The notes under the pieces: generated by a model
Database searches by the model: none
What the model saw: the letters and a program-made list of their open reading frames with translations, nothing else
Told to the model about the DNA's origin: nothing
Translations under genes and position numbers: made by a program
Part shown: piece by piece, positions 36,383 to 46,041 of the stretch
Layout of the letters: each line of letters opens with the position of its first letter
How positions within the stretch are numbered: the first letter of the stretch is position 1
Assembly (NCBI GenBank): GCA_028876495.1
Contig: JAGWRO010000041.1
Location: 62,001 to 126,000, forward strand
Reading direction: 5' to 3'
From: Bacteroidota bacterium
Lineage (GTDB): Bacteria; Bacteroidota; Bacteroidia; Chitinophagales; Chitinophagaceae
DNA: 64,000 nt

Positions 36383-36390
36383 CAAAGGTA
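36383..36390 (-). promoter_or_regulatory. -7 promoter element of the cys operon
   Basis: TACCTTTG on the minus strand fits TAnnTTTG and would start a transcript with a leader of about 155 bases before cysH. The element lies within a 5-bp inverted repeat ctacc/ggtag (36377-36391), a possible operator. Confidence 0.5.
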
Positions 36391-36567
36391 GGGTAATATG
36401 ATTTAAAAAAATCACTTTTTTTAGATCCCGCGATTCAAAGAACTAAAAAAAGCCGGATTTACAGTCGTACTGCGGGTTTGGAAAATAAAAATTAATCAAT
36501 TTTCTTCGTTTGCTGTTTAGCCGGTCACTGGTATTTTCATCCTCTAAAAGGATATTATCTTTACAAA

Positions 36568-37941
36568 ATGTACAATAAATTATCAGGTTGGGATGATACG
36601 ATTGCGGCCATTGCTACGCCGCCCGGAATAGGCGCGATTGGTGTTTTGCGTTTGAGCGGAGATCAGTCTTTTGAGATTGTTCAAAAATTATTTCCTTCCA
36701 AAAAATTAAAAGATCAACCCGCCAATACGTTACATGTTGGTTTTTTAAAAGAAGGAGAAACTGTGCTGGATGAAGTGGTGATTTCATTATTCAAAAAGCC
36801 TTCTTCCTATACCGGCGAAGATGTGATTGAGATTAGCTGCCATGGTTCGCCTTTTGTGCAACAGCAGGTTTTGGGTGCGCTGATTCGGAACGGTGCGCGG
36901 TTAGCAAAAGCAGGAGAATTTACCCAAAGAGCTTTTCTAAATAAAAAATTAGATCTCGCGCAAGCCGAAGCTGTGGGCGATCTTATCGCCAGCAACACCA
37001 AAGCTTCGCAAAATGCTGCACTGAAAAATATGCGTGGCGGGTTTTCAAATGTGTTGAAAGATCTACGAGAAGAACTCATCAAATTTTCTTCATTAATTGA
37101 ACTTGAACTGGATTTTAGCGAAGAAGACGTGGAATTTGCCGACCGCCATCAATTCTCTTTATTGATTGATAAAATTTCAAGAACCGTTCAGCAGTTGCTT
37201 GAATCTTTCAAATTGGGAAATGTGATAAAAAACGGGGTAAGTGTGGCAATTGTTGGTAAACCCAATGCGGGAAAATCAACTTTGCTAAATACATTGCTCA
37301 ACGAAAACCGTGCGATAGTGAGTGAAATTGCCGGAACTACACGAGATACAATTGAGGAAACCATTAACATCAACGGAATTCTTTTCAGGCTGATAGATAC
37401 TGCAGGCATTCGTGAACATTCCCAGGATATTATTGAAAATATGGGCGTGGTAAAAAGTAAAGAAAAGATCAGGCAGGCTGATATTGTGTTGTATTTATTT
37501 GATATAAATGAAATGAGTAAAGATGAACTTAAAAGAACAGTAAACGAACTTTTAACGCAAAAAACTAATCTAATTTTAGTGGCCAACAAAGCAGATCTTT
37601 TCAATAAAGAAGTTCACAAATATTTGGCTAATGAAATTTTTATTTCTGCACAGCAACAAACAGGAATTGAAGAATTAAAAAATACTTTATTTGCAATGGC
37701 GGGTGGAGAAGGTATCAACTATGAAAATGTTGTAGTTACCAATGCACGTCATTATTCGGCACTTTCTGAAGTTGCAAAGAGTCTGAATGAAATCAAAGTC
37801 GCTATGGCCAATAATATTTCAGGGGATTTGCTTTCAATAGACATTAACCGTTGCCTTCATTATTTGGGCGAAATAACCGGTGAAATCACAAACGAAGATC
37901 GTCTTGATTACATTTTTAGTAAATTTTGTATCGGAAAATAA
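36568..37941 (+). CDS. mnmE: tRNA modification GTPase MnmE
   Basis: With MnmG modifies the wobble uridine of tRNAs. 457 residues: N-terminal folate-binding domain DDTIAAIATPPGIGAIGVLRLSGD, helical domain, G domain with NAGKSTLLNTLL (G1), AGTTRDT (G2), DTAGIR (G3) and NKAD (G4), and the C-terminal FCIGK whose Cys is needed for activity. Complete. Also called trmE. Confidence 0.96.
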   Translation: MYNKLSGWDDTIAAIATPPGIGAIGVLRLSGDQSFEIVQKLFPSKKLKDQPANTLHVGFLKEGETVLDEVVISLFKKPSSYTGEDVIEISCHGSPFVQQQVLGALIRNGARLAKAGEFTQRAFLNKKLDLAQAEAVGDLIASNTKASQNAALKNMRGGFSNVLKDLREELIKFSSLIELELDFSEEDVEFADRHQFSLLIDKISRTVQQLLESFKLGNVIKNGVSVAIVGKPNAGKSTLLNTLLNENRAIVSEIAGTTRDTIEETININGILFRLIDTAGIREHSQDIIENMGVVKSKEKIRQADIVLYLFDINEMSKDELKRTVNELLTQKTNLILVANKADLFNKEVHKYLANEIFISAQQQTGIEELKNTLFAMAGGEGINYENVVVTNARHYSALSEVAKSLNEIKVAMANNISGDLLSIDINRCLHYLGEITGEITNEDRLDYIFSKFCIGK

Positions 37942-37983
37942 CAGACTTTTATTGTTGAGAGGTTTCGGCTTTACAATTAGTTG

Positions 37984-38523
37984 TTAAGAAGGTAAAATCA
38001 ATTCTTTATTACCAAAGGATATTTTGTTTCTCCAAAAACCTTCTTCTTCCAATTTTTCTTCAGGCAATTTTGCTACCATGGTAAAACCAAGAGAAGGGAG
38101 CTTCAACTTCATTGTCCTGTTTTTTACCAGCAACATTTGTCCATCCATTAAATAGGTAATATCGGTTTCCTGGGCATTAGAGGTTGAATTCATTTTCTCT
38201 AACCTGATTTCATGGTGGTTAAGCGTAAATTCTTTAATTGCCATAATTTCTTCTTCCTTAATAGTCGCAGGTTTTCCTTTCCAATATAAGATACTCACTG
38301 CATCATTTAGTTGTTTAGTGAGTTTGATAATTTCGGAATCTGTACTCTTTACAAAAACATAGCTATTAAAGATAGGTTCACCCAAAGGTTTACTTGTAAA
38401 GAATTGTCTTGACCTTTTATAGTTCAGAGGACAAAAATTTTCAATATTTTTTTTCGTAAGAGAGAGTGATACTTTTTTTTCGCAGTGTGGTTTAGTGTAT
38501 ACTGCATACCAATTCTTCTGCAT
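37984..38523 (-). CDS. UpxY/RfaH-type NusG-like antitermination factor
   Basis: 179 residues. N-terminal NGN domain: NWYAVYTKPHCEKKVSLSLTKKNIENFCPLNYKRSRQF, PLGEPIFNSYVFVKSTDSEI and LNDAVSILYWKGKPATIKEEEIMAIKEF. The C-terminal part looks like a KOW-related end (MDGQMLLVKNRTMKLKLPSLGFTMVAKL). Such factors let RNA polymerase read through long surface-polysaccharide operons and are usually their first gene. Here no such operon follows, so it is an orphan. Convergent with mnmE. Confidence 0.88.
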   Translation of the reverse strand: MQKNWYAVYTKPHCEKKVSLSLTKKNIENFCPLNYKRSRQFFTSKPLGEPIFNSYVFVKSTDSEIIKLTKQLNDAVSILYWKGKPATIKEEEIMAIKEFTLNHHEIRLEKMNSTSNAQETDITYLMDGQMLLVKNRTMKLKLPSLGFTMVAKLPEEKLEEEGFWRNKISFGNKELILPS

Positions 38524-38841
38524 ATTTAATAATTTAAAATTTGCAGTATTTCAAAGGATTGATATTTGGCTACATTAATAAGATCGGTTACAAAGATAAT
38601 CATTTTAATATAGCTGAGAAGTTTTTCTTAATTTCTTTTTTATTCTTTCTAATACTGTGCCAATTAGCTGATTTAAATGTGTTTATGCCAAAATGAGCGA
38701 AAAATGTCTGTGCAATTTTATTTTTTATATTGAAGGAGAATGTAGAAGGAATTGTAGAAGGAAAATATTTCCCCAATGTGTCTCAATTCCTGCCTAAGTT
38801 TCTACTCTTCTTAAATTCCATTGATCATTTTTTTAATTTGA
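38524..38841. other. Gap between the UpxY-like and AraC genes
   Basis: 318 bases with no ORF of note. It holds a short degenerate repeat gaatgtagaaggaattgtagaagga at about 38739-38763. No terminator or known RNA seen. It contains the upstream region of the UpxY-like gene and the downstream region of the AraC gene. Confidence 0.4.
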
Positions 38842-39681
38842 TCAGGCATATCTCTTTTTAAATGCAGAAGGATTTTCTCCGGTTATTTTTTTAAATAATT
38901 TATTGAAATAGGATAGGCTTTCAAATCCTGATTGAAAGCAAACTTCCGAAACATTCTTATCCTGTAGGAGTAAGGTTTTGGCTTGTGTTATTTTATATTG
39001 GTTTACAAATTCTGTAAAAGTCATTTTAGTTTGCTTTTTAAAATAGCGGCAAAAAGCTGCAGTACTTAAATGAACACTTGCTGCTACTTCATTTACATTG
39101 GTAGTTTCATTATAGTTTGCATGAATATATTTATATATAGCGCCCATCCTTATTTTGTCATTCAAAAATAATTTAACGCTGGTATCCTGCTCATTCAATC
39201 TTATTACTTCAGTTGATTGGGCGAGTATTTGTAAAACTTCGAGCAAGGATAACAACCGGTCAAATTTGCCCTGCCGCTGCATTTTTGCTAATTTATGTGA
39301 AACAATTTTTTTTGTTTCTCCATAAAAGGATAATCCCAGGTGTGCTTTATTAAAAAGTTGTTGTATCGGTAAAAATTCAGGTGTTTGATATAAGGCATCT
39401 GCCAAAAAATTTTCTTTTACCTGAACTACCGTTTGATGGTAGGAAGTTTTTATTCCATAATCAAAATTTAAATGAGGAATATTGGAGCCGATAAAAACAA
39501 GATCGCTGCCCATAAAGCTGGAAATATGTTGACCTACATGCCGGATGCCAGTGGTAGCTTCTACATATACCAATTCAAACTCAGGATGGTAATGCCAGAA
39601 AAAATAATTCCTCAGCCTTGGCTGAAATAGTTTGAACGATTGCCCTTCGGGCATTTCAACTATTTCCTTCTTTATTTTCAT
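38842..39681 (-). CDS. AraC-family transcriptional regulator
   Basis: 279 residues. N-terminal cupin-like sensor domain (FFWHYHPEFELVYVEATTGIRHVGQHI, LVFIGSNIPHLNF) and C-terminal double helix-turn-helix (TTNVNEVAASVHLSTAAFCRYFKKQTKMTFTEFVNQYKITQAKTLLLQ, then VCFQSGFESLSYFNKLFKKITGENPSAFKK). The sensor part is typical of regulators of sugar or related use. It is divergent from the PhyH-like oxygenase gene, which it may control. Confidence 0.92.
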   Translation of the reverse strand: MKIKKEIVEMPEGQSFKLFQPRLRNYFFWHYHPEFELVYVEATTGIRHVGQHISSFMGSDLVFIGSNIPHLNFDYGIKTSYHQTVVQVKENFLADALYQTPEFLPIQQLFNKAHLGLSFYGETKKIVSHKLAKMQRQGKFDRLLSLLEVLQILAQSTEVIRLNEQDTSVKLFLNDKIRMGAIYKYIHANYNETTNVNEVAASVHLSTAAFCRYFKKQTKMTFTEFVNQYKITQAKTLLLQDKNVSEVCFQSGFESLSYFNKLFKKITGENPSAFKKRYA

Positions 39682-39832
39682 TCCCGATTATTTCTATAAA
39701 ACTACTATTTACTTCAATAATTACGTAAAAGTGTCAATACAGAGCAAATAATAGTCACTGAGGATAAATATTGCACATAAGGCATTTCTCAACTTTGTAA
39801 CAATTAATAAATGAATAAATAAAAACGGTATT

Positions 39833-40816
39833 ATGCAAGAACAAACAATGAATCCGACGATGGCTCCCGTAAACAATAATACAAATGCTCATAAGGACAT
39901 CCCGGGAAATCCTTCCACAGCAAAAAGCAGCAAAGTAAAACTCAACGATCGCAGCAATGGTAAACCGCTCAGTTTATTGAATGAAGAAGAATGGCAGTTT
40001 TGGATTACCAACGGTTATAATGTTATAAAAAATGCAGTACCAAAAGAACGGGTAAAACGACTCGCTGATTTCTTGTGGGAATTTGAAGAGAAGGATCCAA
40101 ATGATTCTTCAACATGGTACACACCACCAAGGGCTGAAATGCAAATGAAAGAACTTACAAATACAGGAATGGTAGAAATATACAATCATCAGCTATTGTG
40201 GGACAACAGGCAATATCCAAAAGTGCACCAGGCATTTTCAGATATCTGGGGAACTGAAAAATTATGGGTAACTATTGACAGGGCTAATTTAAACTTCCCG
40301 GTTCGGGAAGGATTTGAACAAAAAGGTTTTATTCATTGGGATTATGATCCTGAAAAAAAACCACAAAATGTTCAGGGAGTTTTGGCACTTGCTGACCAGG
40401 ATGATGAGAATATGGGAGGTTTTCAATGTATCCCTGAATTATTCAGAACCTATGAAACATGGAAAATAACACAGCCCGAAGATCGTGATCACTTTAAACC
40501 TGATGTTTCGGGATTTGATATTGTAAAAGTAAAAATGAATGCGGGGGACCTGCTGATTTTTAACAGCCTTCAGCCACATGGTATCAGGCCTAATAAAAGC
40601 AAAGATAAAGTGCGCATCGCACAATACATTTCGATGATGCCCGCAGAAGAAGATAATGAAGAACTGCGCCAATGGAGAATTTCATCCTGGAAAGAAAGGC
40701 GGGCTCCGGAAGGATACGCATTTCCGGGAGATCCAAGAAAATGGGAACAAACCAAATATGGAACCGCTGAATTATCTCCACTTGGCAAAAAACTGTTGGG
40801 GCTTGAGAAGTGGTAA
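39833..40816 (+). CDS. Phytanoyl-CoA dioxygenase-family protein
   Basis: 327 residues, non-haem Fe(II)/2-oxoglutarate oxygenase fold. Likely iron ligands H168 and D170 in IHWDYD and H249 in NSLQPHGIRPN; R255-N region could bind 2-oxoglutarate. The N-terminus (about 40 residues) is low-complexity and Asn/Pro-rich. The substrate is unknown. The divergent AraC regulator (151 bases between starts) suggests inducible expression. Confidence 0.85.
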   Translation: MQEQTMNPTMAPVNNNTNAHKDIPGNPSTAKSSKVKLNDRSNGKPLSLLNEEEWQFWITNGYNVIKNAVPKERVKRLADFLWEFEEKDPNDSSTWYTPPRAEMQMKELTNTGMVEIYNHQLLWDNRQYPKVHQAFSDIWGTEKLWVTIDRANLNFPVREGFEQKGFIHWDYDPEKKPQNVQGVLALADQDDENMGGFQCIPELFRTYETWKITQPEDRDHFKPDVSGFDIVKVKMNAGDLLIFNSLQPHGIRPNKSKDKVRIAQYISMMPAEEDNEELRQWRISSWKERRAPEGYAFPGDPRKWEQTKYGTAELSPLGKKLLGLEKW

Positions 40817-40936
40817 AAAGCCGTGTTTACCATTCAATTAAATATAAGGAGAGACAATTCGCCTGAAGCTGAGTTTAAAAATTACACATCTTAACTTTAA
40901 AGAATAGCGCATAAGTTTTGTTGTTGTAAAGACCAT

Positions 40937-40944
40937 TAATTTTG
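40937..40944 (+). promoter_or_regulatory. -7 promoter element of the GNAT gene
   Basis: TAATTTTG, 18 bases before the ATG at 40963. The alternative TTG start at 40942 lies inside this element, which argues for the ATG. Confidence 0.5.
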
Positions 40945-40962
40945 CCACTGCAATTTAAACTA

Positions 40963-41415
40963 ATGGCCTTATTTAAAAGAACTTCTTCCGATAATACAGA
41001 TTTTAAAAAACTGGTTGCACTACTTGATAAAGACCTTGCGATCAGGGATGGAGATGAGCACGCTTTTTATGCGCAATTCAATAAAATAGATTCCATCCGC
41101 CATGTAATTGTTTATTATGTTGATAGCAAAGCTGTTGGCGCTGGCGGATTTAAGCAATACGAGATGGGCATAGCAGAAATAAAAAGAATGTTTGTAATGC
41201 CTGAATATCGTGGAAAAGGAATTGCGCTTGAAATTTTAAATCAACTGGAAAACTGGGCAGCAGAATCTGGTTTTTTGGAATGCATTTTAGAAACAGGAAA
41301 TAAACAACCGGAAGCGATCGGTTTATACCACAAAGCTGGCTACAGCATCATTCCAAATTATGGCCAATATGAAAATGTGGAGAATAGTATTTGCATGTCG
41401 AAAAGCATTCTTTAG
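40963..41415 (+). CDS. GNAT-family N-acetyltransferase
   Basis: 150 residues from the ATG at 40963. Acetyl-CoA-binding motif A is visible: IKRMFVMPEYRGKGIALEILNQLENWAAESGF, followed by ILETGNKQPEAIGLYHKAGY, the usual motif B end. The acceptor is unknown. Single gene with its own promoter element. Confidence 0.9.
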   Translation: MALFKRTSSDNTDFKKLVALLDKDLAIRDGDEHAFYAQFNKIDSIRHVIVYYVDSKAVGAGGFKQYEMGIAEIKRMFVMPEYRGKGIALEILNQLENWAAESGFLECILETGNKQPEAIGLYHKAGYSIIPNYGQYENVENSICMSKSIL

Positions 41416-41493
41416 TTGCCACTAAAGGTCGACAGGGTCAGATAAAATAAGAAAACTGTTTTTTGTTTGTTTACTCTGATTGAACTTATACAC

Positions 41494-41751
41494 TCAGTTT
41501 GTTTTCGTTGCTTCTTCTTCTCTTTCCACCGCTATGGTGCATTCACCGATGATAGCAGCAAGAGCACCTATTGCTGCAAGTACAGGAGCAAGCACCGCAC
41601 CCACAACACCAATCGTTAAAGGAAAAGTCATCAATTCTTTTCCTGATTTATCGGTGATGGTTATCCGCCTTACATTTCCCTCTTCAATCAATTCTTTAAT
41701 TTTTTGAAGAAGGTGTTCTCCTTTAATCGTAAAAAATTCTTTTGCTTTCAT
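41494..41751 (-). CDS. DUF4342-family small protein
   Basis: 85 residues. KAKEFFTIKGEHLLQKIKELIEEGNVRRITITDKSGKELMTFPLTIGVVGAVLAPVLAAIGALAAI is the DUF4342 pattern: a soluble N-terminal segment and a glycine/alanine-rich hydrophobic segment at about 44-70. The function of the family is unknown; a membrane-associated role is likely. It lies 139 bases beyond the GH31 gene in the same direction. Confidence 0.85.
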   Translation of the reverse strand: MKAKEFFTIKGEHLLQKIKELIEEGNVRRITITDKSGKELMTFPLTIGVVGAVLAPVLAAIGALAAIIGECTIAVEREEEATKTN

Positions 41752-41890
41752 TGCTGTAGATTTGAAGATAAGTAACGCCGATTATTTTCTTATTAAAATT
41801 AGTGCTATTATTTAAGACTAAAATAAGATTCATCAGTATTTGTTTTTCTGCTATGCTTACATTTTTAAATTTTCACATTTTCACATTAAC

Positions 41891-44293
41891 TCACCACTTC
41901 ACAGAAATTTGTTGGTTTGAATTATTGAAATCAATAAACAACTGTCCATCACTTGCTCCTGTTTTTACAGCGTTTCCATTCATGGTAAAACTTGCATTTG
42001 CGGGGAAACCATGAAGCACTAAATGCACTTTATCGAATTTGGATTCATAAGTTCCTTTTACCCGATCCATTGTTATTTCTTTTTCATTTGGATTGAAATG
42101 AATGTCTCTCTCATAATATTTTCCATCTTCATATTGATAAGTGTTTCCGTCATCTTCATAATAAGTAAAACTGTTCGGCGCATCGCCATACCAAACGTTC
42201 AAATTTAAAATACCATCTCCTTTATCCGCGGTACTTTGTACTACATTTTGCATTGGAATAATGGCGCCTGCTTTAATAAATACCGGTAAATCGCTTACAG
42301 GCGAGGCCGCCCAAATAACAGAATTACCTTCATATTTTTTATCGCTACCAAAGCGGTACCAATTGCCTTCCGGAAGATAAACCTGTTCCGCATTATTTGT
42401 ACTTGCCACCGGCGCTACCAGGATAGAAGGGCCGAATAAAAACTGATTCTCAAAACGGGGGTCATATACTTTATCATTGTGCGTGTAATCTATTGCCAGC
42501 GTACGGTTCACAGGAATTCCCGTTTGATGTGTTGCATAAAAACACGAATACAAATAAGGTAATAAACGATACCTGGTATCAATAGAATTCCTGATCAATA
42601 CTTCGTTATTTTCTCCCCATGTCCACGGCTCATGCGAGGTATTTCCTTTTGCAGTGTGACTGCGAAACATTGGCGTGTAAACGCCGAGAGACATCCAACG
42701 TACCATAAGTTCCGGTGTAGGATTTCCTGTGAAACCTCCTACGTCAACGCCGTCAAATGCTTGGCCTGTTAAACCCATACTGTTGATTAGCCGATACGCC
42801 AGCAACATGTGTTCGTCAGTCGGATTGTTATCACCGGTCCACATTGCAGAATAACGCTGGATACCTGAATAAGCGGCACGCGTTAAAACAAAAGGACGAT
42901 TGCCGTTTAGCAGATCTTTTGTTCCTTCATATGTACCTCGCGCCATTTCCAATCCGTAAATATTTCTGACTTTTTTTAAAGAAGCAGTGTTTTTACCTTC
43001 ACCAAATTCGATCAATGGCGGAATATTTTGTCCCCACGCTGAAGGTTCGTTCATGTCGTTCCAAAAGCCGGTAACACCAGCGTCCACTAATACTTTAAAG
43101 TTTTCGCCCCACCATTTTCTTACTTCCTCTCTTGTAAAATCAGGAAAATGACTCCTTCCTGCCCACACACTTCCTATATAAGGTTTTCCATCCGGGTAGC
43201 GTGCAAAATAATGATTCACTATTCCTGTGATATAAGGCTCATAACCATTGGAATCAATTTTAATTCCAGGATCTATAATAGTGGCAAGGTGCATTCCCAT
43301 TGCTTTTAAAGAATCAGTTAATGCTTTCGGATTAGAATAGGTTTCAGGGTTCCAGGTAAAAACGCGGTAACCTCGCATGTAATCAATATCGCAATACATC
43401 ATATCGCAAGGGATCGAATCTTCGCGCATCCTGCGTGCAACATCCAACAATTGTTTTTGTGTCATGTAACTATACCGTGACTGCTGGTATCCAAGACTCC
43501 AGATCGGCGGCATGTTCATTCTTCCGGTGAGCCATGTATAATCTTTCAGCATTCCGGGAACAGTGGACGAAGAAAAAAAGTAATAATTCATTGCGCCTCC
43601 ATCCGCTCCGAAAAAATACATTTTGCCGTCGGTTGAGCCTCCAAAATTGAAAAAGGATTTATAAGTATTATCATAAAAAATTCCGAACAAACTATTGGAA
43701 TGAATGCCAATAAAAAAAGGCATGGTAGAATACAAAGGATCCTGGTTAAGACCATAACCGTATGCATCTGTATTCCAGTTTACATAAGATTGTTCGCGGC
43801 GATTTAGCGGGCCGGTTTTTTCACCAAGGCCAATAAATTTTTCATCATCTGTTAATTTACGATAACTGGTAATTTCTTTTCCCTGCCATGAAACGCCCAA
43901 TTGGGGAGCATCTCCATCTACCCATTCTCCCTTTGAATTATAAAAATCGAGCCGCAAAGGATTTTTCTGAATAACTATTTTTAAAGAATCAGTAGTTAGA
44001 GTAACCTCGTTTTTATTATTGCTAACATTCGTGAAGTTTTTTTCTGCATCCTGTATCACCGCATAAGAAGAACTAACGGCCAAATCAGTCGGCGCAATTC
44101 TTACTCTTACGATGGTGGGCGAATACACTTCCAGTTGCACTACTTCATTGCCGGCTGTTTTAATCTGCACACCATGAGCCGTTTTTTGTAAAGATTTAAA
44201 AACGCCAAGTTGGTGGCTTAAAAGATTATCCTGGGCGGATCCGCAAAAAGGTAAAAGAAAAAGAGCTGAGATAACTGAAAGAATAATTTTCAT
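41891..44293 (-). CDS. Secreted glycoside hydrolase family 31
   Basis: 800 residues with a signal peptide ending CGSAQ (about 21). The GH31 core has the nucleophile Asp413 in GFWNDMNEPSAW and the acid/base Asp488 in SAMWTGDNN; an N-terminal beta-sandwich precedes it and a DUF5110-like end with YYEDDGNTYQYEDGKYYER follows. Probably an alpha-glucosidase or alpha-xylosidase; the specificity cannot be read from sequence. Last gene of the sugar operon. Confidence 0.92.
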   Translation of the reverse strand: MKIILSVISALFLLPFCGSAQDNLLSHQLGVFKSLQKTAHGVQIKTAGNEVVQLEVYSPTIVRVRIAPTDLAVSSSYAVIQDAEKNFTNVSNNKNEVTLTTDSLKIVIQKNPLRLDFYNSKGEWVDGDAPQLGVSWQGKEITSYRKLTDDEKFIGLGEKTGPLNRREQSYVNWNTDAYGYGLNQDPLYSTMPFFIGIHSNSLFGIFYDNTYKSFFNFGGSTDGKMYFFGADGGAMNYYFFSSSTVPGMLKDYTWLTGRMNMPPIWSLGYQQSRYSYMTQKQLLDVARRMREDSIPCDMMYCDIDYMRGYRVFTWNPETYSNPKALTDSLKAMGMHLATIIDPGIKIDSNGYEPYITGIVNHYFARYPDGKPYIGSVWAGRSHFPDFTREEVRKWWGENFKVLVDAGVTGFWNDMNEPSAWGQNIPPLIEFGEGKNTASLKKVRNIYGLEMARGTYEGTKDLLNGNRPFVLTRAAYSGIQRYSAMWTGDNNPTDEHMLLAYRLINSMGLTGQAFDGVDVGGFTGNPTPELMVRWMSLGVYTPMFRSHTAKGNTSHEPWTWGENNEVLIRNSIDTRYRLLPYLYSCFYATHQTGIPVNRTLAIDYTHNDKVYDPRFENQFLFGPSILVAPVASTNNAEQVYLPEGNWYRFGSDKKYEGNSVIWAASPVSDLPVFIKAGAIIPMQNVVQSTADKGDGILNLNVWYGDAPNSFTYYEDDGNTYQYEDGKYYERDIHFNPNEKEITMDRVKGTYESKFDKVHLVLHGFPANASFTMNGNAVKTGASDGQLFIDFNNSNQQISVKW

Positions 44294-44344
44294 GAATTAA
44301 TATTTAAAAGAGAGTGGTTTCAACAAATGTAAAGCGAGAATGAA

Positions 44345-45262
44345 TTAATCACCAAAATGCTTCAACATCACTTCAGAATACTGTGCTATTGCAATTTCAG
44401 GTTCCGCAATTTCAGGATGCCACAATTTTTCCCACTCAAAACTGTAATAGCCTTTATAACCGCCTTTTGCTAATAAGTCAACAGCAGTAAAAATGGGAAC
44501 TTCGCCTTCGCCCAACAAAGTATAATGTTCTTTACCATCAATCATCTTCAGGTCTTTAATGTGAGTGTGGCGAATGTATTTTTTAAGTTTTGGATACACC
44601 TGCGCCGGTGGTTCTTTAGTGATGGACCACATGTTGGCTACATCCCAAACCAAACCTGTATTTTTATTAAATGCATTTTCCATTATTTTTTGAATATCAT
44701 CGCTCCAAACAACGTCGCCATGTGTTTCCATTAATACGCTTACGTTACTTCCTTTTGCATAATCGCCGAGTTCCAGCAAACCTTTTGTAATAAGGTCCAT
44801 CGTTTTATTTTTATCCTGGTCTTTTGGCAGGTCGTTAGGGAATACTCTTACGTGCGGACAATTTATTTTTTGCGCAAGGTCAATAAACCTTTTTGCTTCA
44901 TCTAAGTTTTTCTTTCTTTTATCCGGATCAGCAATATGTAAATTGGTAGATGAACCAAGATCTATAAAAGCAAGATTTTTTTCTTTCATTAAAGCCAGCG
45001 TTGCTGATATATTTTGCGGACTGCTGAATTCAGGGCATTTGGTAAGATCCATTTCGCGCAGCAGCCCGCGTATTTCAAGGCCTTTATAATGATGCTCCAC
45101 AGCAAAATCAGTGATCTTTTTAAAGTTCCAATCCGGACAGCCGAGCGTAGAAAATGATAGAAGCGGTTTATTATTTTTGACATCAAAAAATTTTGGTGCA
45201 AAAGGCGCTGCCATTAAAAGTGTAGTTGCTTTAAGGAATTTCCTGCGATTAAAATCTCCCAT
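44345..45262 (-). CDS. Sugar phosphate isomerase/epimerase-like TIM barrel, Tat-exported
   Basis: 305 residues. The N-terminus MGDFNRRKFLKATTLLMAAPFAPKF is a twin-arginine signal, so it probably acts in the periplasm. The xylose-isomerase-like barrel has FAVEHHYKGLEIRG, HVRVFPNDLP, METHGDVVWS, VWDVANMW and HIKDLKMIDGKEHYTLLGEGEVP with likely metal ligands Glu, Asp, His, Glu. The substrate is unknown. Confidence 0.85.
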   Translation of the reverse strand: MGDFNRRKFLKATTLLMAAPFAPKFFDVKNNKPLLSFSTLGCPDWNFKKITDFAVEHHYKGLEIRGLLREMDLTKCPEFSSPQNISATLALMKEKNLAFIDLGSSTNLHIADPDKRKKNLDEAKRFIDLAQKINCPHVRVFPNDLPKDQDKNKTMDLITKGLLELGDYAKGSNVSVLMETHGDVVWSDDIQKIMENAFNKNTGLVWDVANMWSITKEPPAQVYPKLKKYIRHTHIKDLKMIDGKEHYTLLGEGEVPIFTAVDLLAKGGYKGYYSFEWEKLWHPEIAEPEIAIAQYSEVMLKHFGD

Positions 45263-45339
45263 AACAATCGTTGTTTATTTAAAATATTTTATTAAGAAAT
45301 GAGTTCAGAAATATTTACTAAAGATACCGCTTAACCTAT

Positions 45340-46023
45340 TTAATTTTTCTCTAAAATGGTAACACCATTTTCTTCTGCAATAATCGCTTTACAGGCAAGC
45401 CCATAAAAAAGTGATGTCTCCACTACCCCGGCAATATTTTTTAAAGATTGGTTGATACCAGTTAAATCAGGCCAGCTTTCAAAATATACATCCAGTAAAT
45501 AATTTCCATTTTGTGTAATAACAGGGCCATCTTTTTTATCTCCTATACGCATAGAAGTTCTTGCGCCGGGGAAAAGATTTTCAATTTTAAAAGGAACAAA
45601 AGACAATGATTGCGGAAGCATTTCAATTACCAAAGGATATTTTACATCAAAGGCGTCAACGAGTTTGGCATCATCACCCACCAATACAAATTGCTTTGCC
45701 ATAGATGCCAGTAATTTTTCCTGTGTATGAATGCCACCGCAACTTTTCAAAGCGTTTAGTTGTTTATCAAACTGATCGCATCCGTCAAAATAAATATCAA
45801 TCTCTTTGAACAGGCTTGTTGGCAAAACCCGCAAATTTTCTTTTACTAATAATTGCTTTGTAGTAAATGAAGAAGTAACCAGCTTTGCAGTAAGCCCATC
45901 CTCAATTCTCTTTTTTAAAAACTCTATTGCGTACGCCATCGTAGAGCCCGCGCCCAAACCAACAATATCATTTTCATTTACTAAAGTGATTGCCTTTGCT
46001 GCAGCTTCCTGTTTAAAATTCAT
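45340..46023 (-). CDS. rpiA: Ribose-5-phosphate isomerase A
   Basis: Interconverts ribose-5-P and ribulose-5-P in the pentose phosphate pathway. 227 residues: VGLGAGSTMAYAIEFL, VTSSFTTKQLL, IDIYFDGCDQFDKQLNALKSCGGIHTQEKLLASMAKQFV (active-site Asp and Lys region) and GNYLLDVYF. The intracellular enzyme in an otherwise export-oriented sugar operon may supply pentose handling. Confidence 0.93.
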   Translation of the reverse strand: MNFKQEAAAKAITLVNENDIVGLGAGSTMAYAIEFLKKRIEDGLTAKLVTSSFTTKQLLVKENLRVLPTSLFKEIDIYFDGCDQFDKQLNALKSCGGIHTQEKLLASMAKQFVLVGDDAKLVDAFDVKYPLVIEMLPQSLSFVPFKIENLFPGARTSMRIGDKKDGPVITQNGNYLLDVYFESWPDLTGINQSLKNIAGVVETSLFYGLACKAIIAEENGVTILEKN

Positions 46024-46041
46024 TTTGAAAAGCTTTTATTA

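Noticed and set aside
40942-40962. TTG start for the GNAT gene
   Set aside because: It lies inside the TAATTTTG promoter element; the ATG at 40963 follows at a usual distance.
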